A stretch of 64,000 bases of DNA from the NCBI GenBank assembly GCA_016707585.1, contig JADJHL010000009.1, positions 1-64,000 of the forward strand. Direction: 5' to 3'. The notes beneath the pieces are model-generated. The model saw only the letters and a list, made by a program, of their open reading frames with translations, was not told where the DNA came from and searched no databases. The position numbers and the translations under genes are program-made. Of the stretch, positions 17,845 to 25,565 are shown piece after piece (position 1 is the stretch's first letter; every line of letters starts with the position of its first letter). The DNA comes from Ignavibacteriales bacterium. GTDB lineage: Bacteria > Bacteroidota > Ignavibacteria > Ignavibacteriales > Ignavibacteriaceae.

Positions 17845-19014
17845 TTATTTTAATAAAATCATTTTCTTTGTTTGAACTAATTCACCGGCTTGTAACTTAT
17901 AAAAATAAACCCCAGAGCTAAAACCTTGCCTACCGGCAGGCAGGTTGGTCATTGTAAATTGTACATTGTACATTCCGCTGGGTTTTTCTTCGTTTACTAG
18001 AGTTGCAATTTCATTTCCCAAAACATCATAAACTTTTAGTTGAACTAATTGTTTACTTCCAATTGAGTAGTAAATACTTGTACTTGGATTAAACGGGTTT
18101 GGATAGTTTTGTTCTAATGCAAATTCACCTGGACTTATTTCAACTTCAATTTCATTTGAGTATGTAAACGTTCCATCGTAATCAATTTGTTTAAGTCTGT
18201 ATTTATATTTTCCTGAAATCAAGTTCTCATCAACAAATGAATAAGACTGTGGTTCAAAAGTAGTTCCATTCCCACTAACAAAACCGATAGCATTCCATTC
18301 TTCATTGCCGGCTGAAGACTGTTGACTGAAGACTTGCTTTCTTTCAATTGCAAATCCTTGATTATTTGTTTCCGTTGCTGTTTGCCAGTTAAGATTTACA
18401 GAATTGTTTTGAGGAATGGCATTAAAAGAAATTAATTCTGCAGGTATTACGTTTTGGAAAGTTAAAATTAGATTAAAACCCAAATTACCGAGTTGTATCA
18501 GAGCTGGATGAGTAAAAGAACCAGAGACTGGCAGCTGATATGTAAAGATTAAACCATTTAGCCCATCTTGTATTACTCCTGAGACACCCTCAGGAAAATC
18601 CCACGAAATATAAACCGCAGTCGCAGCCTCATAAACTAAACACGCTATCTTATAAGTTTTTATTCCAGAATATGGAATTACTCCTTGTCTAAAATCTTTC
18701 CAGGTTCCAAAAATAAAAGAAAGAGGATCAGGTTCAATTGGTGGATCCAAAACAGCTTCAAAGTGATCGTATGGTATACAATCGGTTTCAAATCCTGGTA
18801 AATCCCACGGACAATACAACCAATATTTACCAAGAAAAGTATCAATTGAATCAGTAGCAAGCGAATCAATTCCACAATAAAGTAATCTTGAACTATTTGG
18901 ATTTCCAGAATTATCATAGACAAGAATTGGAATAGATATATCAGCCTCTTGAATTGTCTGTGCATTCAAGAAAGAACTTAAAACAAAAGCGAGTGATAAA
19001 AATAAGTTTCTCAT
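17845..19014 (-). CDS. Secreted protein with T9SS sorting domain, paralogue A
   Basis: Start at ATG 19014 (MRNLFLSLAFVLSSFLNAQ signal peptide) with AGAGGGA 4 bases upstream; the frame extends to 19047 without support. The N-terminal half (QTIQEADISIP, GIDSLATDSIDTFLGKYWL) is shared with the neighbouring paralogue at 19051-20163 but not recognised. A module AELISFNAIPQNNSVNLNW with TATETNNQGFAIERK is common before sorting domains in these bacteria. The end is ALEQNYPNPFNPSTSIYYSI to VQTKKMILLK. About 389 residues. It carries an in-frame palindrome (17924-17944) coding LPAGRQG and a direct repeat (18312-18333) coding SQQSSAG. It follows paralogue B by 36 bases, probably in one operon. Confidence 0.8.
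   Translation of the reverse strand: MRNLFLSLAFVLSSFLNAQTIQEADISIPILVYDNSGNPNSSRLLYCGIDSLATDSIDTFLGKYWLYCPWDLPGFETDCIPYDHFEAVLDPPIEPDPLSFIFGTWKDFRQGVIPYSGIKTYKIACLVYEAATAVYISWDFPEGVSGVIQDGLNGLIFTYQLPVSGSFTHPALIQLGNLGFNLILTFQNVIPAELISFNAIPQNNSVNLNWQTATETNNQGFAIERKQVFSQQSSAGNEEWNAIGFVSGNGTTFEPQSYSFVDENLISGKYKYRLKQIDYDGTFTYSNEIEVEISPGEFALEQNYPNPFNPSTSIYYSIGSKQLVQLKVYDVLGNEIATLVNEEKPSGMYNVQFTMTNLPAGRQGFSSGVYFYKLQAGELVQTKKMILLK
17924..17944 (-). repeat. In-frame GC-rich palindromic insert coding LPAGRQG
   Basis: A 21-base near-palindrome centred on ACCGGC with arms CCTTGCC and GGCAGG. On the coding strand it supplies seven codons, LPAGRQG, inside the T9SS sorting domain between MTN and FSSGVYFYKL. 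The local GC content is far above the neighbours. The same family appears at 19361-19381. Confidence 0.7.
17981..18042 (-). repeat. Near-identical 62-bp segment shared by the two paralogues
   Basis: Bases 17981-18042 and 19181-19242 agree at all but one position, while the rest of the genes has diverged much more. It encodes the YDVLGNEIATLVNEEKP part of the sorting domain. Gene conversion or strong purifying selection could explain it. Confidence 0.6.
18312..18333 (-). repeat. Direct repeat in a variable loop
   Basis: CTGAAGAC occurs at 18312-18319 and 18326-18333. The protein reads FSQQSSAGN where paralogue B reads KTIDERS. It lies in the loop between ERK and EEWN, an apparent site of small expansions. 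Confidence 0.4.
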
Positions 19015-19050
19015 AATTCCCTCTATAAAAATATTTGCCTCAAACAAGTT

Positions 19051-20163
19051 TTATTTAATAAGAATCATTTTTTTAGTCTGTATAAACTCACCAGCTTGTA
19101 ACTTATAAAAGTAAATTCCACTGGCAATCGCAGGACGGGAGTCCTGCGCTACATCAAACTCAACCTCATAACTTCCAGCCGGTTTTTCTTCGTTTACTAA
19201 AGTTGCAATTTCATTTCCCAAAACATCATAAACTTTTAGTTGTACAAATTGTTTATTGCCTATTGCATACTGAATACTTGTACTTGGATTAAATGGATTT
19301 GGATAGTTTTGTTCTAATGCAAATTCACTTGGCGTTATTTCAACCTCAATTTCATTTGAACCTGCCTGTCCGGTAGGCAGGTATGTAAATGTTCCATCGT
19401 AATCAATTTGTTTAAGCCTGTACTTGTAAATTCCTGAAGATAAATTTTCATCAACAAAAGAGTATGATTGCGGTTCTGTTGTTGTTCCATTTCCACTAAC
19501 AAAACCGATAGTATTCCATTCTTCACTTCTTTCGTCTATCGTTTTTCGTCTTTCAACTTTAAAACCAGAATTGTTCGTTTCAGTTGCAGTCTGCCAGCTA
19601 AGATTTACAGAATTGTTTTGAGGAAATGCTGTGAATGAAGTTAGTTCAACAGGAATATAATTGTTAAAAGTTAATAATAATCTAAGTTTATTAAATGGAT
19701 TTGAAACATAGAAACTATCAGTTCCACTAATAAATACATTTATTAGTGTTCCTGTAAATATATCTTGCATCTGACCAGTCACACCTTCAGGTAATTGCCA
19801 ATGTATTGTCGCTGGGGTCCAGAATCTTACTCTATATTCAGCTGTTCCGGTATATGGTAAGGTCCCGTATCTATAATCGCTAAAAGATGTCAGAACACCG
19901 CTAAAATTATTATATGGTAAATCAAGTACAAAAGCGAATCCAGGAGGTGGTATAGGCGGCAAATTTACCTCGCCTAGTATCGTATCAATACTATCAGTTG
20001 CAATGGAATCTATCCCAATAAATAAGGTATCTTGCCAATACATTGGATAGGGAGGATTATTAAAAGTGATATAAAATGGAATAGATACATCAGCTTCCTG
20101 AATAGTCTGTGCCTGCATATTTAATAAACTCACAAAGGACAAAGAAATGAATAACAGTTTCAT
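19051..20163 (-). CDS. Secreted protein with T9SS sorting domain, paralogue B
   Basis: ATG 20163 with a strong AGGAGGG ribosome site. Signal peptide MKLLFISLSFVSLLNMQAQ, then QTIQEADVSIPFYITFNN and GIDSIATDSIDTILGE, matching paralogue A downstream. The module VELTSFTAFPQNNSVNLSW with TATETNNSGFKVERR precedes the sorting domain (ALEQNYPNPFNPSTSIQYAI to IQTKKMILIK). 370 residues. Two GC-rich palindromes are inserted in frame: one codes LPTGQAG between FTY and SNEIEVE (paralogue A has FTYSNEIEVE without it), the other codes AQDSRPAI before ASGIYFYKL. First gene of a likely two-gene operon driven by the promoter element at 20316-20345. Function unknown. Confidence 0.8.
   Translation of the reverse strand: MKLLFISLSFVSLLNMQAQTIQEADVSIPFYITFNNPPYPMYWQDTLFIGIDSIATDSIDTILGEVNLPPIPPPGFAFVLDLPYNNFSGVLTSFSDYRYGTLPYTGTAEYRVRFWTPATIHWQLPEGVTGQMQDIFTGTLINVFISGTDSFYVSNPFNKLRLLLTFNNYIPVELTSFTAFPQNNSVNLSWQTATETNNSGFKVERRKTIDERSEEWNTIGFVSGNGTTTEPQSYSFVDENLSSGIYKYRLKQIDYDGTFTYLPTGQAGSNEIEVEITPSEFALEQNYPNPFNPSTSIQYAIGNKQFVQLKVYDVLGNEIATLVNEEKPAGSYEVEFDVAQDSRPAIASGIYFYKLQAGEFIQTKKMILIK
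19129..19148 (-). repeat. In-frame palindromic insert coding AQDSRPA
   Basis: CGCAGGAC (19129-19136) and GTCCTGCG (19141-19148) are perfect 8-bp arms around GGGA. It codes VAQDSRPAIA just before ASGIYFYKL in the sorting domain. It is a different family from the CCTGCC palindromes but behaves the same way. Confidence 0.7.
19361..19381 (-). repeat. In-frame GC-rich palindromic insert coding LPTGQAG
   Basis: Arms CCTGCCT and AGGCAGG around a CCGG centre. Comparison with paralogue A shows a clean addition of 21 bases (seven codons) between FTY and SNEIEVE. Same family as 17924-17944. Confidence 0.75.
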
Positions 20164-20510
20164 ACACCCTCCTGCATAAAATCGAGTTATTAAGAAAGAA
20201 AATATTTTAATTGTTTAAGCTTAGCGAATGAATTTGTGCTACAGGAAAAGTCCCCGAATTACGGAACAATTTTACTGTGTTAGAAAAGTAATTTCAAGAA
20301 GACTTCAGTTATATAATTATAAAATTTGTGTTATGTTGATGTTAAACTTTATTTTATAGTTAGCAATAGATCACATATATTAAAAAAAAGTTGTATTTAA
20401 CATAAGTATTGATTTATTTTTGAATAGAACTTAAAGAGCCTATCTGTAAGAAGGCTACTTAATTGTATACTTAATAAAATTATAGGACTTGATCTTTTAG
20501 ACAGGTACCA
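20164..20510. other. Divergent intergenic region
   Basis: About 350 bases between the minus-strand secreted-protein operon and the plus-strand CoA operon. It holds the minus-strand promoter element at 20316-20345, leaving a leader of roughly 140 bases before 20163. On the plus side AATTGTATAC (20462-20471) resembles half of the palindrome at 29057-29072. No further gene is seen. Confidence 0.5.
20316..20345 (-). promoter_or_regulatory. Pho-box-like promoter of the paralogous T9SS gene pair
   Basis: Minus strand: TTAACA (20345-20340), ATAACA (20334-20329), then seven bases and a perfect -10 TATAAT (20321-20316). The hexamers are 11 bp apart. The 7-bp gap to the -10 box is the same as in the element before 27745. 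Confidence 0.55.
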
Positions 20511-21239
20511 ATGAAAAACAATTCATACTCATACCTCATTGTCGGTAACGGCAAATTTTCCAAACACTTTCAATATTTATTTGCGATTAAAAGTATCTCA
20601 TTCAAACTTTGGTTTAGAGGTTCAAAAGAATCATTTGAATCATTATGTAATGAAGCAGAAAAAATATTAGTTCTAATAAAAGATGATGAGATTATAAATT
20701 TTATTGAAGCGAATAGACAATTTGTAGATCAACCTATAATTTGGATTCATTGTTCTGGTATGATTTCAACTCCACTTGCAGAAAGTGCTCATCCATTAAT
20801 GACTTTTACAGATAAATTATATGAACCACAAATATATAATTCTATTCCATTTATCACAGAAAAAAATAGATTATCATTTAAGGAATTATTTCCTGATCTT
20901 AATAACCCAAACTTTCAAATCGAATCTCAAGATAAAATTTTATATCACGCATTTAGTGTTATGAGTGGAAACTTTACAACAATTCTTTGGCAGTGCTTTT
21001 TTGATTTTTTAACTTCAAGAAATATTCCGCAAGCAATAGCTTACACTTATTTGGATAGAATTATTCATAATTTAAAAGATGATAATTCTCCACTAACTGG
21101 TCCAATTCAACGCAAAGATGTAAATACAATTTATAAACATCTTGAAGCATTAGAGAATAATCCTTTTAGAAATGTTTATATTTCATTTTTAGAAGCTTAT
21201 GATCAGATAAAAACTGGAGCTGAAATTGAAAACAATTAA
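20511..21239 (+). CDS. Rossmann-fold/DUF2520 reductase, candidate ketopantoate reductase (PanG-like)
   Basis: 242 residues. The N-terminus (YLIVGNGKFSKHFQYLF) is a Rossmann NAD(P)-binding segment with GxGxxxxH in place of the usual GxGxxG. SAHPLMTF (about residues 88-95) and SPLTGPIQRKDVNTIYKHL (about 197-215) are hallmarks of the Rossmann-like/DUF2520 family. It overlaps panB by 14 bases and is the first gene of an otherwise complete pantothenate/CoA operon that lacks panE. I infer that it supplies the missing step, NADPH reduction of ketopantoate to pantoate, as reported for PanG of Francisella; whether PanG belongs to this same family is from memory. AGG lies just upstream of the ATG. Confidence 0.65.
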   Translation: MKNNSYSYLIVGNGKFSKHFQYLFAIKSISFKLWFRGSKESFESLCNEAEKILVLIKDDEIINFIEANRQFVDQPIIWIHCSGMISTPLAESAHPLMTFTDKLYEPQIYNSIPFITEKNRLSFKELFPDLNNPNFQIESQDKILYHAFSVMSGNFTTILWQCFFDFLTSRNIPQAIAYTYLDRIIHNLKDDNSPLTGPIQRKDVNTIYKHLEALENNPFRNVYISFLEAYDQIKTGAEIENN

Positions 21240-22014
21240 TGATTTTAAGCTAAAAAAAACCGAAGGGATTCCAATTTCATTAATTACTTGTTATGATTAT
21301 TGGTCGGCACAAATAATAAGCGAAACGGATATTGATGCTGTCTTGGTTGGAGATAGTGCTGCGATGGTAATGCACGGATTTGAATCAACTGTAAATGCAG
21401 AAATTGAAATGATGTCCTACCATCTTGCGGCAGTTAAAAGAGGATTAAAGAATAAACTACTAATTGCTGATCTTCCATTCCTTGTTCACCGAAAAGGTGA
21501 TCAACACGTTACTGAAACTGTTGATAGGTTTATGAAACTTGGTGCAAATGCAATTAAGATTGAAGGTGCCGGATCCAATATAAAAATAATTAGTCATATA
21601 GTTAATTCAGGTGTACCTGTGATGGGCCATATTGGGTTGATGCCTCAATCTGTTAACTCCATAGGTGGATTTTTAGTGCAAGGAAAAGATGATGAATCAT
21701 CTAAAAGAATAATTGATGAAGCAAAATCTTTAGAAGATGCTGGGTGTTTTTCAATTGTGTTGGAATTGATTCCCGCACAACTCGCAAAAGAAATTACTGA
21801 ATCAATCAACATTCCAACTATAGGTATTGGTGCCGGATCTTATACATCAGGGCAGATATTAGTATTACAAGATTTGTTAGGAATGAATAAAGATTTTAAT
21901 CCAAAATTTTTAAGAAAGTATCTGGATGGATTTGAGTTAATAAAAAATTCATTAAACAAGTATAATAGTGATGTTAAGAATAATCTTTTTCCTAATGAGC
22001 TTGAAAGTTTTTAG
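21226..22014 (+). CDS. panB: 3-methyl-2-oxobutanoate hydroxymethyltransferase
   Basis: 262 residues, the normal length. It transfers a hydroxymethyl group from methylene-tetrahydrofolate to ketoisovalerate, giving ketopantoate, the first committed step of pantothenate synthesis. Family marks: ITCYDYWSAQI near the N-terminus, the metal-binding VGDSAAMVMHG (about 42-52), GHIGLMPQSV (about 134-143), the catalytic Glu in LELIPAQLAKEIT and IGIGAG. The start is TTG at 21226 inside the end of the preceding gene, which places MKTINDFKLKK at the expected N-terminus. It overlaps panC by one base. Cytoplasmic decamer in known homologues. Confidence 0.95.
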   Translation: MKTINDFKLKKTEGIPISLITCYDYWSAQIISETDIDAVLVGDSAAMVMHGFESTVNAEIEMMSYHLAAVKRGLKNKLLIADLPFLVHRKGDQHVTETVDRFMKLGANAIKIEGAGSNIKIISHIVNSGVPVMGHIGLMPQSVNSIGGFLVQGKDDESSKRIIDEAKSLEDAGCFSIVLELIPAQLAKEITESINIPTIGIGAGSYTSGQILVLQDLLGMNKDFNPKFLRKYLDGFELIKNSLNKYNSDVKNNLFPNELESF

Positions 22015-22778
22015 TGACAAAAGTTATTTCAAATATAAAACAGTTTACAAAACTCAGGAAAAGCAAATCTTTAACAGATAAATCAATTGGATTAGTTCCA
22101 ACAATGGGAGCTTTACATGAAGGTCATCTTTCAATAGTTAAAAGATCAATTAAAGAAAATGATATAACTATTGTTACAATATTTGTAAACCCAACTCAGT
22201 TTAACAGCAAGGAAGATTTACTAAAGTATCCGCAAAATCTTAAAGGTGATTTATTCAAATTAAAAAAACTAAAAGTAGATTTTATTTTAGTTCCAGCTTT
22301 CAATGAAATTTATCCTGATAACTATGCTTATGTTTTAACTGAAAATGAACTGAGCAAAATTTTGTGTGGTAAATACAGACCAGGACATTTTGATGGTGTA
22401 TTAACAGTTGTAATGAAATTACTTAACATCGTAAAGCCAACTCATGCGTACTTTGGAGAAAAAGATTATCAGCAATTAAAGCTAATAAAAGCAATGGTTG
22501 ATACATTTTTTATTGATACTAAAATTATTGCACATCCGATTGTTAGAAATAAAAATGGACTCGCACTAAGTTCCAGGAATGAGAGATTATCTTTAGAACA
22601 GCAAGTTCTTGCAGCAGAGTTGCATAAAACATTATCTTCAGGATTGTCAATCACAAAAATTAAATCAACACTTAAACAAAAGGGTTTTGTAGTTGAGTAT
22701 GTAGAAAAATTTGATAACAGGATTCTATCTGGTGTTTATCTAAATAAAGTAAGGTTAATCGACAATGTTAAAATCTAA
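22014..22778 (+). CDS. panC: Pantothenate synthetase (pantoate-beta-alanine ligase)
   Basis: 254 residues; slightly shorter than the usual 280. It joins pantoate and beta-alanine using ATP. The HIGH-type motif TMGALHEGHLSIVKRS (about 30-45), IFVNPTQFN, FGEKDYQQLKLI and the KMSKS-like LALSSRNERLS are all present. The start is GTG at 22014, whose G is the last base of the panB stop codon, so translation is probably coupled. The C-terminus is short and overlaps coaBC by 14 bases. Confidence 0.95.
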   Translation: MTKVISNIKQFTKLRKSKSLTDKSIGLVPTMGALHEGHLSIVKRSIKENDITIVTIFVNPTQFNSKEDLLKYPQNLKGDLFKLKKLKVDFILVPAFNEIYPDNYAYVLTENELSKILCGKYRPGHFDGVLTVVMKLLNIVKPTHAYFGEKDYQQLKLIKAMVDTFFIDTKIIAHPIVRNKNGLALSSRNERLSLEQQVLAAELHKTLSSGLSITKIKSTLKQKGFVVEYVEKFDNRILSGVYLNKVRLIDNVKI

Positions 22779-23989
22779 AATACTTTTTAATATATCAGGT
22801 TCAGTTGCAGCATATAAAAGTGCTTACCTTGTTTCCAAACTTGTTCAAAATGATTATGATGTTCAGGTTGTGATGACTGAAGCATCACAGAAGTTTATTG
22901 GGAAAGCAACTTTAGAAGGATTAACAGGCAAGCCAGTTTTGATTGATCATTTTGAGGATGGTAAAATGATGAATCATATAAATCTTATGAAATGGGCTGA
23001 TATAATAATTCTTTGTCCCGCGAGTGCAAACACCATTAGTAAAATGGCAAATGGAATTGCTGATAATTTAGTTACATCTTTATTTCTTGCTCACACTTGG
23101 GATAAACCATATTTAATTGTACCTGCAATGAATACAGCAATGTTTAATCATCCATCTACTCAAGAATCCTTAACCAAGTTAAAAAATTGGGGAGTTGAGA
23201 TTTTACCAACTGACGAAGGGTATCTTGCTTGCGGTGATACAGGTAAGGGAAAATTATTGGATCCAGAAAAAATATATGATCTTTTAATAAATTATTTTCA
23301 GGTTAATAACAAGAAAAAAGTTAAAGGAAATATTTTAATTACTTCTGGAGCTACACGAGAATATTTAGATGGTGTTAGATTTATTTCAAATATGAGTACT
23401 GGTAAAACAGCATCAACAATAGCAAGTTCGTTTTGGATAGTAATTATAATGTTACTTATGTGCATGGTCTTAATACAATATTACCCGATGGACATTCTAA
23501 AATATTCAATACTCTAATTTTGATTGTCTTAATAACACCCTGCAACATCTTATTTCTGAAAATCATTACGATTGTATGATTCATGCTGCTGCGGTTAGTG
23601 ATTATACTATTGATGAAATCAAAACTCCAGGTCAATTGATTAAGGAAATAAAAGATAAGAAACTCAACTCAGGACTTGAAGAAGTAACAATTAAATTAAA
23701 ACCGACTCCTAAAATAGTAGATCGATTAAAATCTCTTTCAAAAAATCAGAGTGTTATTTTAATGGCTTTTAAGTTCTCAACTGAAGATGATTTTCAATCA
23801 GCAAAAAAAGATGTGCAAAAACTTTTTAAGCATTCGCATGCAGATTATATTGTGCTCAATAATTTACACGATAGGACTTCAAATGATACTCAACTAAATT
23901 TTAAAGTTTTTGATAAAACCGGATTAATAACTAATCTTGTTAATTCGCATCAGCTTGCTAAAACGTTAAAAAATTTAATAATCAAGTAG
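22765..23989 (+). CDS. coaBC: Bifunctional phosphopantothenoylcysteine decarboxylase/synthetase (two frame breaks)
   Basis: The N-terminal flavoprotein part (CoaC) shows ISGSVAAYKSAYLVSKL, PAMNTAMFNHPS and the active-site Cys in GYLACGDTGKGK. The CoaB part begins SGATREYLDGVRFISNMSTG and continues, after two missing bases, with HAAAVSDY and LKPTPKIV to 23989. The first loss is near 23434 (SSF then LDSNYNVTYVHG) and the second near 23516 (NTLNFDCLNN). With both restored the protein is 408 residues, the normal size. Both losses lie in T-rich runs and the reading beyond each is perfectly conserved, so a sequencing error is more likely than a real mutation in this essential enzyme. The product makes 4'-phosphopantetheine from phosphopantothenate and cysteine. 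Confidence 0.9.
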
Positions 23990-23997
23990 GATTAAAT

Positions 23998-24780
23998 ATG
24001 CTTCTTTGCTTGGATATTGGTAATACTCAAATTTATGGTGGTGTTTTTAGCGATGAGAAAATAATTTTTCAATTCCGATTCTCAACTAGACAAACTTTCT
24101 CATCAGATGAAGTTGGAGTCTTTTTAAGATCAGTTTTAAAAGAGAATAATATTACTCCAGAATCTATAAAAAATATTGCAATGTGTTCGGTTGTTCCTGA
24201 TGTTGTATATTCAGTAAGAAATGGTTGTATAAAATATTTTGAAATCGATCCGTTTATTTTGCAAGCTGGTGTTAAAACAGGATTAAAGATAAAATATCTA
24301 AATCCACAAGAAGTTGGTAGCGATAGAATTGCAAACGCAATTGCAGCAATAAACTTACATCCAAATAAAAATATCATTGTTATTGATTTTGGGACTGCTA
24401 CTACATTTGATATTATTTCAAAAGAAAAAGAATATTTAGGTGGTGCAATTGTTCCTGGAATCAGAATTTCGATGGAATCACTCGAAAGCAGAACTGCAAA
24501 ATTACCAGCGATTGAAATTTCTAGACCGGAAAAAGTTGTTGGAAAAACTACTAAAGAAAGCATTCAATCAGGACTTTATTTTGGACACATTGGGATTATT
24601 AAAGAGATTATTCAGAGAAGTAATCAGGAAGCATTTGGCGGTACAAAATCATTTGTTATTGGTACTGGTGGTTTTGCAAATATGTTTAACGATACGGGAA
24701 TATTTGATGCTATTTATCCCGATCTTGTTTTAACGGGTATAAACTTAGCTTATAAAATGAATCTAGAAAAAGAGAAATAG
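23998..24780 (+). CDS. coaX: Type III pantothenate kinase
   Basis: 260 residues. It phosphorylates pantothenate, the first step of coenzyme A synthesis. Type III marks: DIGNTQIYGGVF at the N-terminus (phosphate loop), GSDRIANAIAA (about 102-112), IDFGTATTFDII and GGAIVPGIRISMESL. TAGGA precedes the ATG. It sits 8 bases after coaBC and one base before panD, within the same operon. Type III kinases are insensitive to CoA feedback in known homologues. Confidence 0.95.
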   Translation: MLLCLDIGNTQIYGGVFSDEKIIFQFRFSTRQTFSSDEVGVFLRSVLKENNITPESIKNIAMCSVVPDVVYSVRNGCIKYFEIDPFILQAGVKTGLKIKYLNPQEVGSDRIANAIAAINLHPNKNIIVIDFGTATTFDIISKEKEYLGGAIVPGIRISMESLESRTAKLPAIEISRPEKVVGKTTKESIQSGLYFGHIGIIKEIIQRSNQEAFGGTKSFVIGTGGFANMFNDTGIFDAIYPDLVLTGINLAYKMNLEKEK

Positions 24781-24781
24781 A

Positions 24782-25128
24782 ATGTTTTTAAATGTTTTAA
24801 AATCAAAAATACATAGAGCTGTAGTCACAGGTTCTGATTTGAACTACGAAGGAAGCATCGCAATTGATAAAAAACTAATTAGTGCTGCAAATCTGCACAA
24901 ATTTGAGAAAGTTGAAATCTATAATATTAATAATGGAGAGCGTTTTGCTACTTATGTTATAGAAGGCAAAAAGGTGAGATATCATTAAATGGTGCTGCAG
25001 CTAGATTAGTTCAAAAAGGAGATTTAATTATTATTGCTTGCTACGCTAATATTGAGGAAAATGAGTTAAAATCATTTAATCCTACAATAATAATGGTGGA
25101 TGAAAAAAATAATATTTATAATTCTTAA
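24782..25128 (+). CDS. panD: Aspartate 1-decarboxylase, pyruvoyl-dependent (one frame break)
   Basis: It makes beta-alanine for PanC. LKSKIHRAVVTGSDLNYEGS contains the Gly-Ser self-cleavage site that yields the pyruvoyl group (at about residues 24-25). The frame breaks near 24973 in an A run (GGCAAAAAGG, where one more A gives GKKGEISLNGAAARLVQKGD); beyond it the reading continues through LIIIACYANIEENELKSFNP to the stop at 25126-25128. The restored protein is 115 residues, normal for PanD. Last gene of the pantothenate/CoA operon, converging on the gene at 25156. Confidence 0.9.
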
Positions 25129-25155
25129 GGTAATTCTTTATAAAAATATTTTATT

Positions 25156-25560
25156 CTATTTATAAAACTCTGAAAAAGTTTTTTTAGAAAATGTAATTCC
25201 ACTTTTTGAGGATGGGATTAAAGAAAATTCCTTTAGCTTCTCTAAACATTTATAAATTGGTTTTGTTGATAAAACTCCACCTTTTTCATTTATATAACCA
25301 AGTGCTACAATATCAATAAATTCAGGATCGTTAAAGTTGTGCTTAATAAAGATTGAATGGTATACTGTTTCATTATCTATAATAGTTAAAATTCCATCCA
25401 ATTCTTTGGTAGTTTCAATTTCAAAAAATCTATCTATAAAATCAATTATTTCAATTTCAAAATTGTTTTCGGCTAAAACCTGCCAGATAATACTTTGATT
25501 CTTGGTCGCAGCTTTACTAACCTTTACTTGTTCTAGTCTCATTAAAAATTTTATTCGCAT
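25156..25560 (-). CDS. Hypothetical protein downstream of the metallophosphoesterase
   Basis: 134 residues, no signal peptide and no membrane segment. It has mixed hydrophobic and acidic stretches (FEIEIIDFIDRFFEIETTKE, LDGILTIIDNETVYHSIFIK). No family recognised. It starts 5 bases after the metallophosphoesterase stop and is read in the same direction, so it is probably the third gene of that operon. An internal Met at residue 7 is an alternative start. Confidence 0.55.
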   Translation of the reverse strand: MRIKFLMRLEQVKVSKAATKNQSIIWQVLAENNFEIEIIDFIDRFFEIETTKELDGILTIIDNETVYHSIFIKHNFNDPEFIDIVALGYINEKGGVLSTKPIYKCLEKLKEFSLIPSSKSGITFSKKTFSEFYK

Positions 25561-25565
25561 TTAAA

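Noticed and set aside
24069..24563. Minus-strand frame of 164 codons inside coaX
   Set aside because: coaX motifs are complete on the plus strand; the opposite frame has no recognisable pattern.
22765..25128. Programmed frameshifting in coaBC and panD
   Set aside because: The breaks lack a conserved slippery site with downstream structure, and similar losses occur in many unrelated genes here, so sequencing error is simpler.
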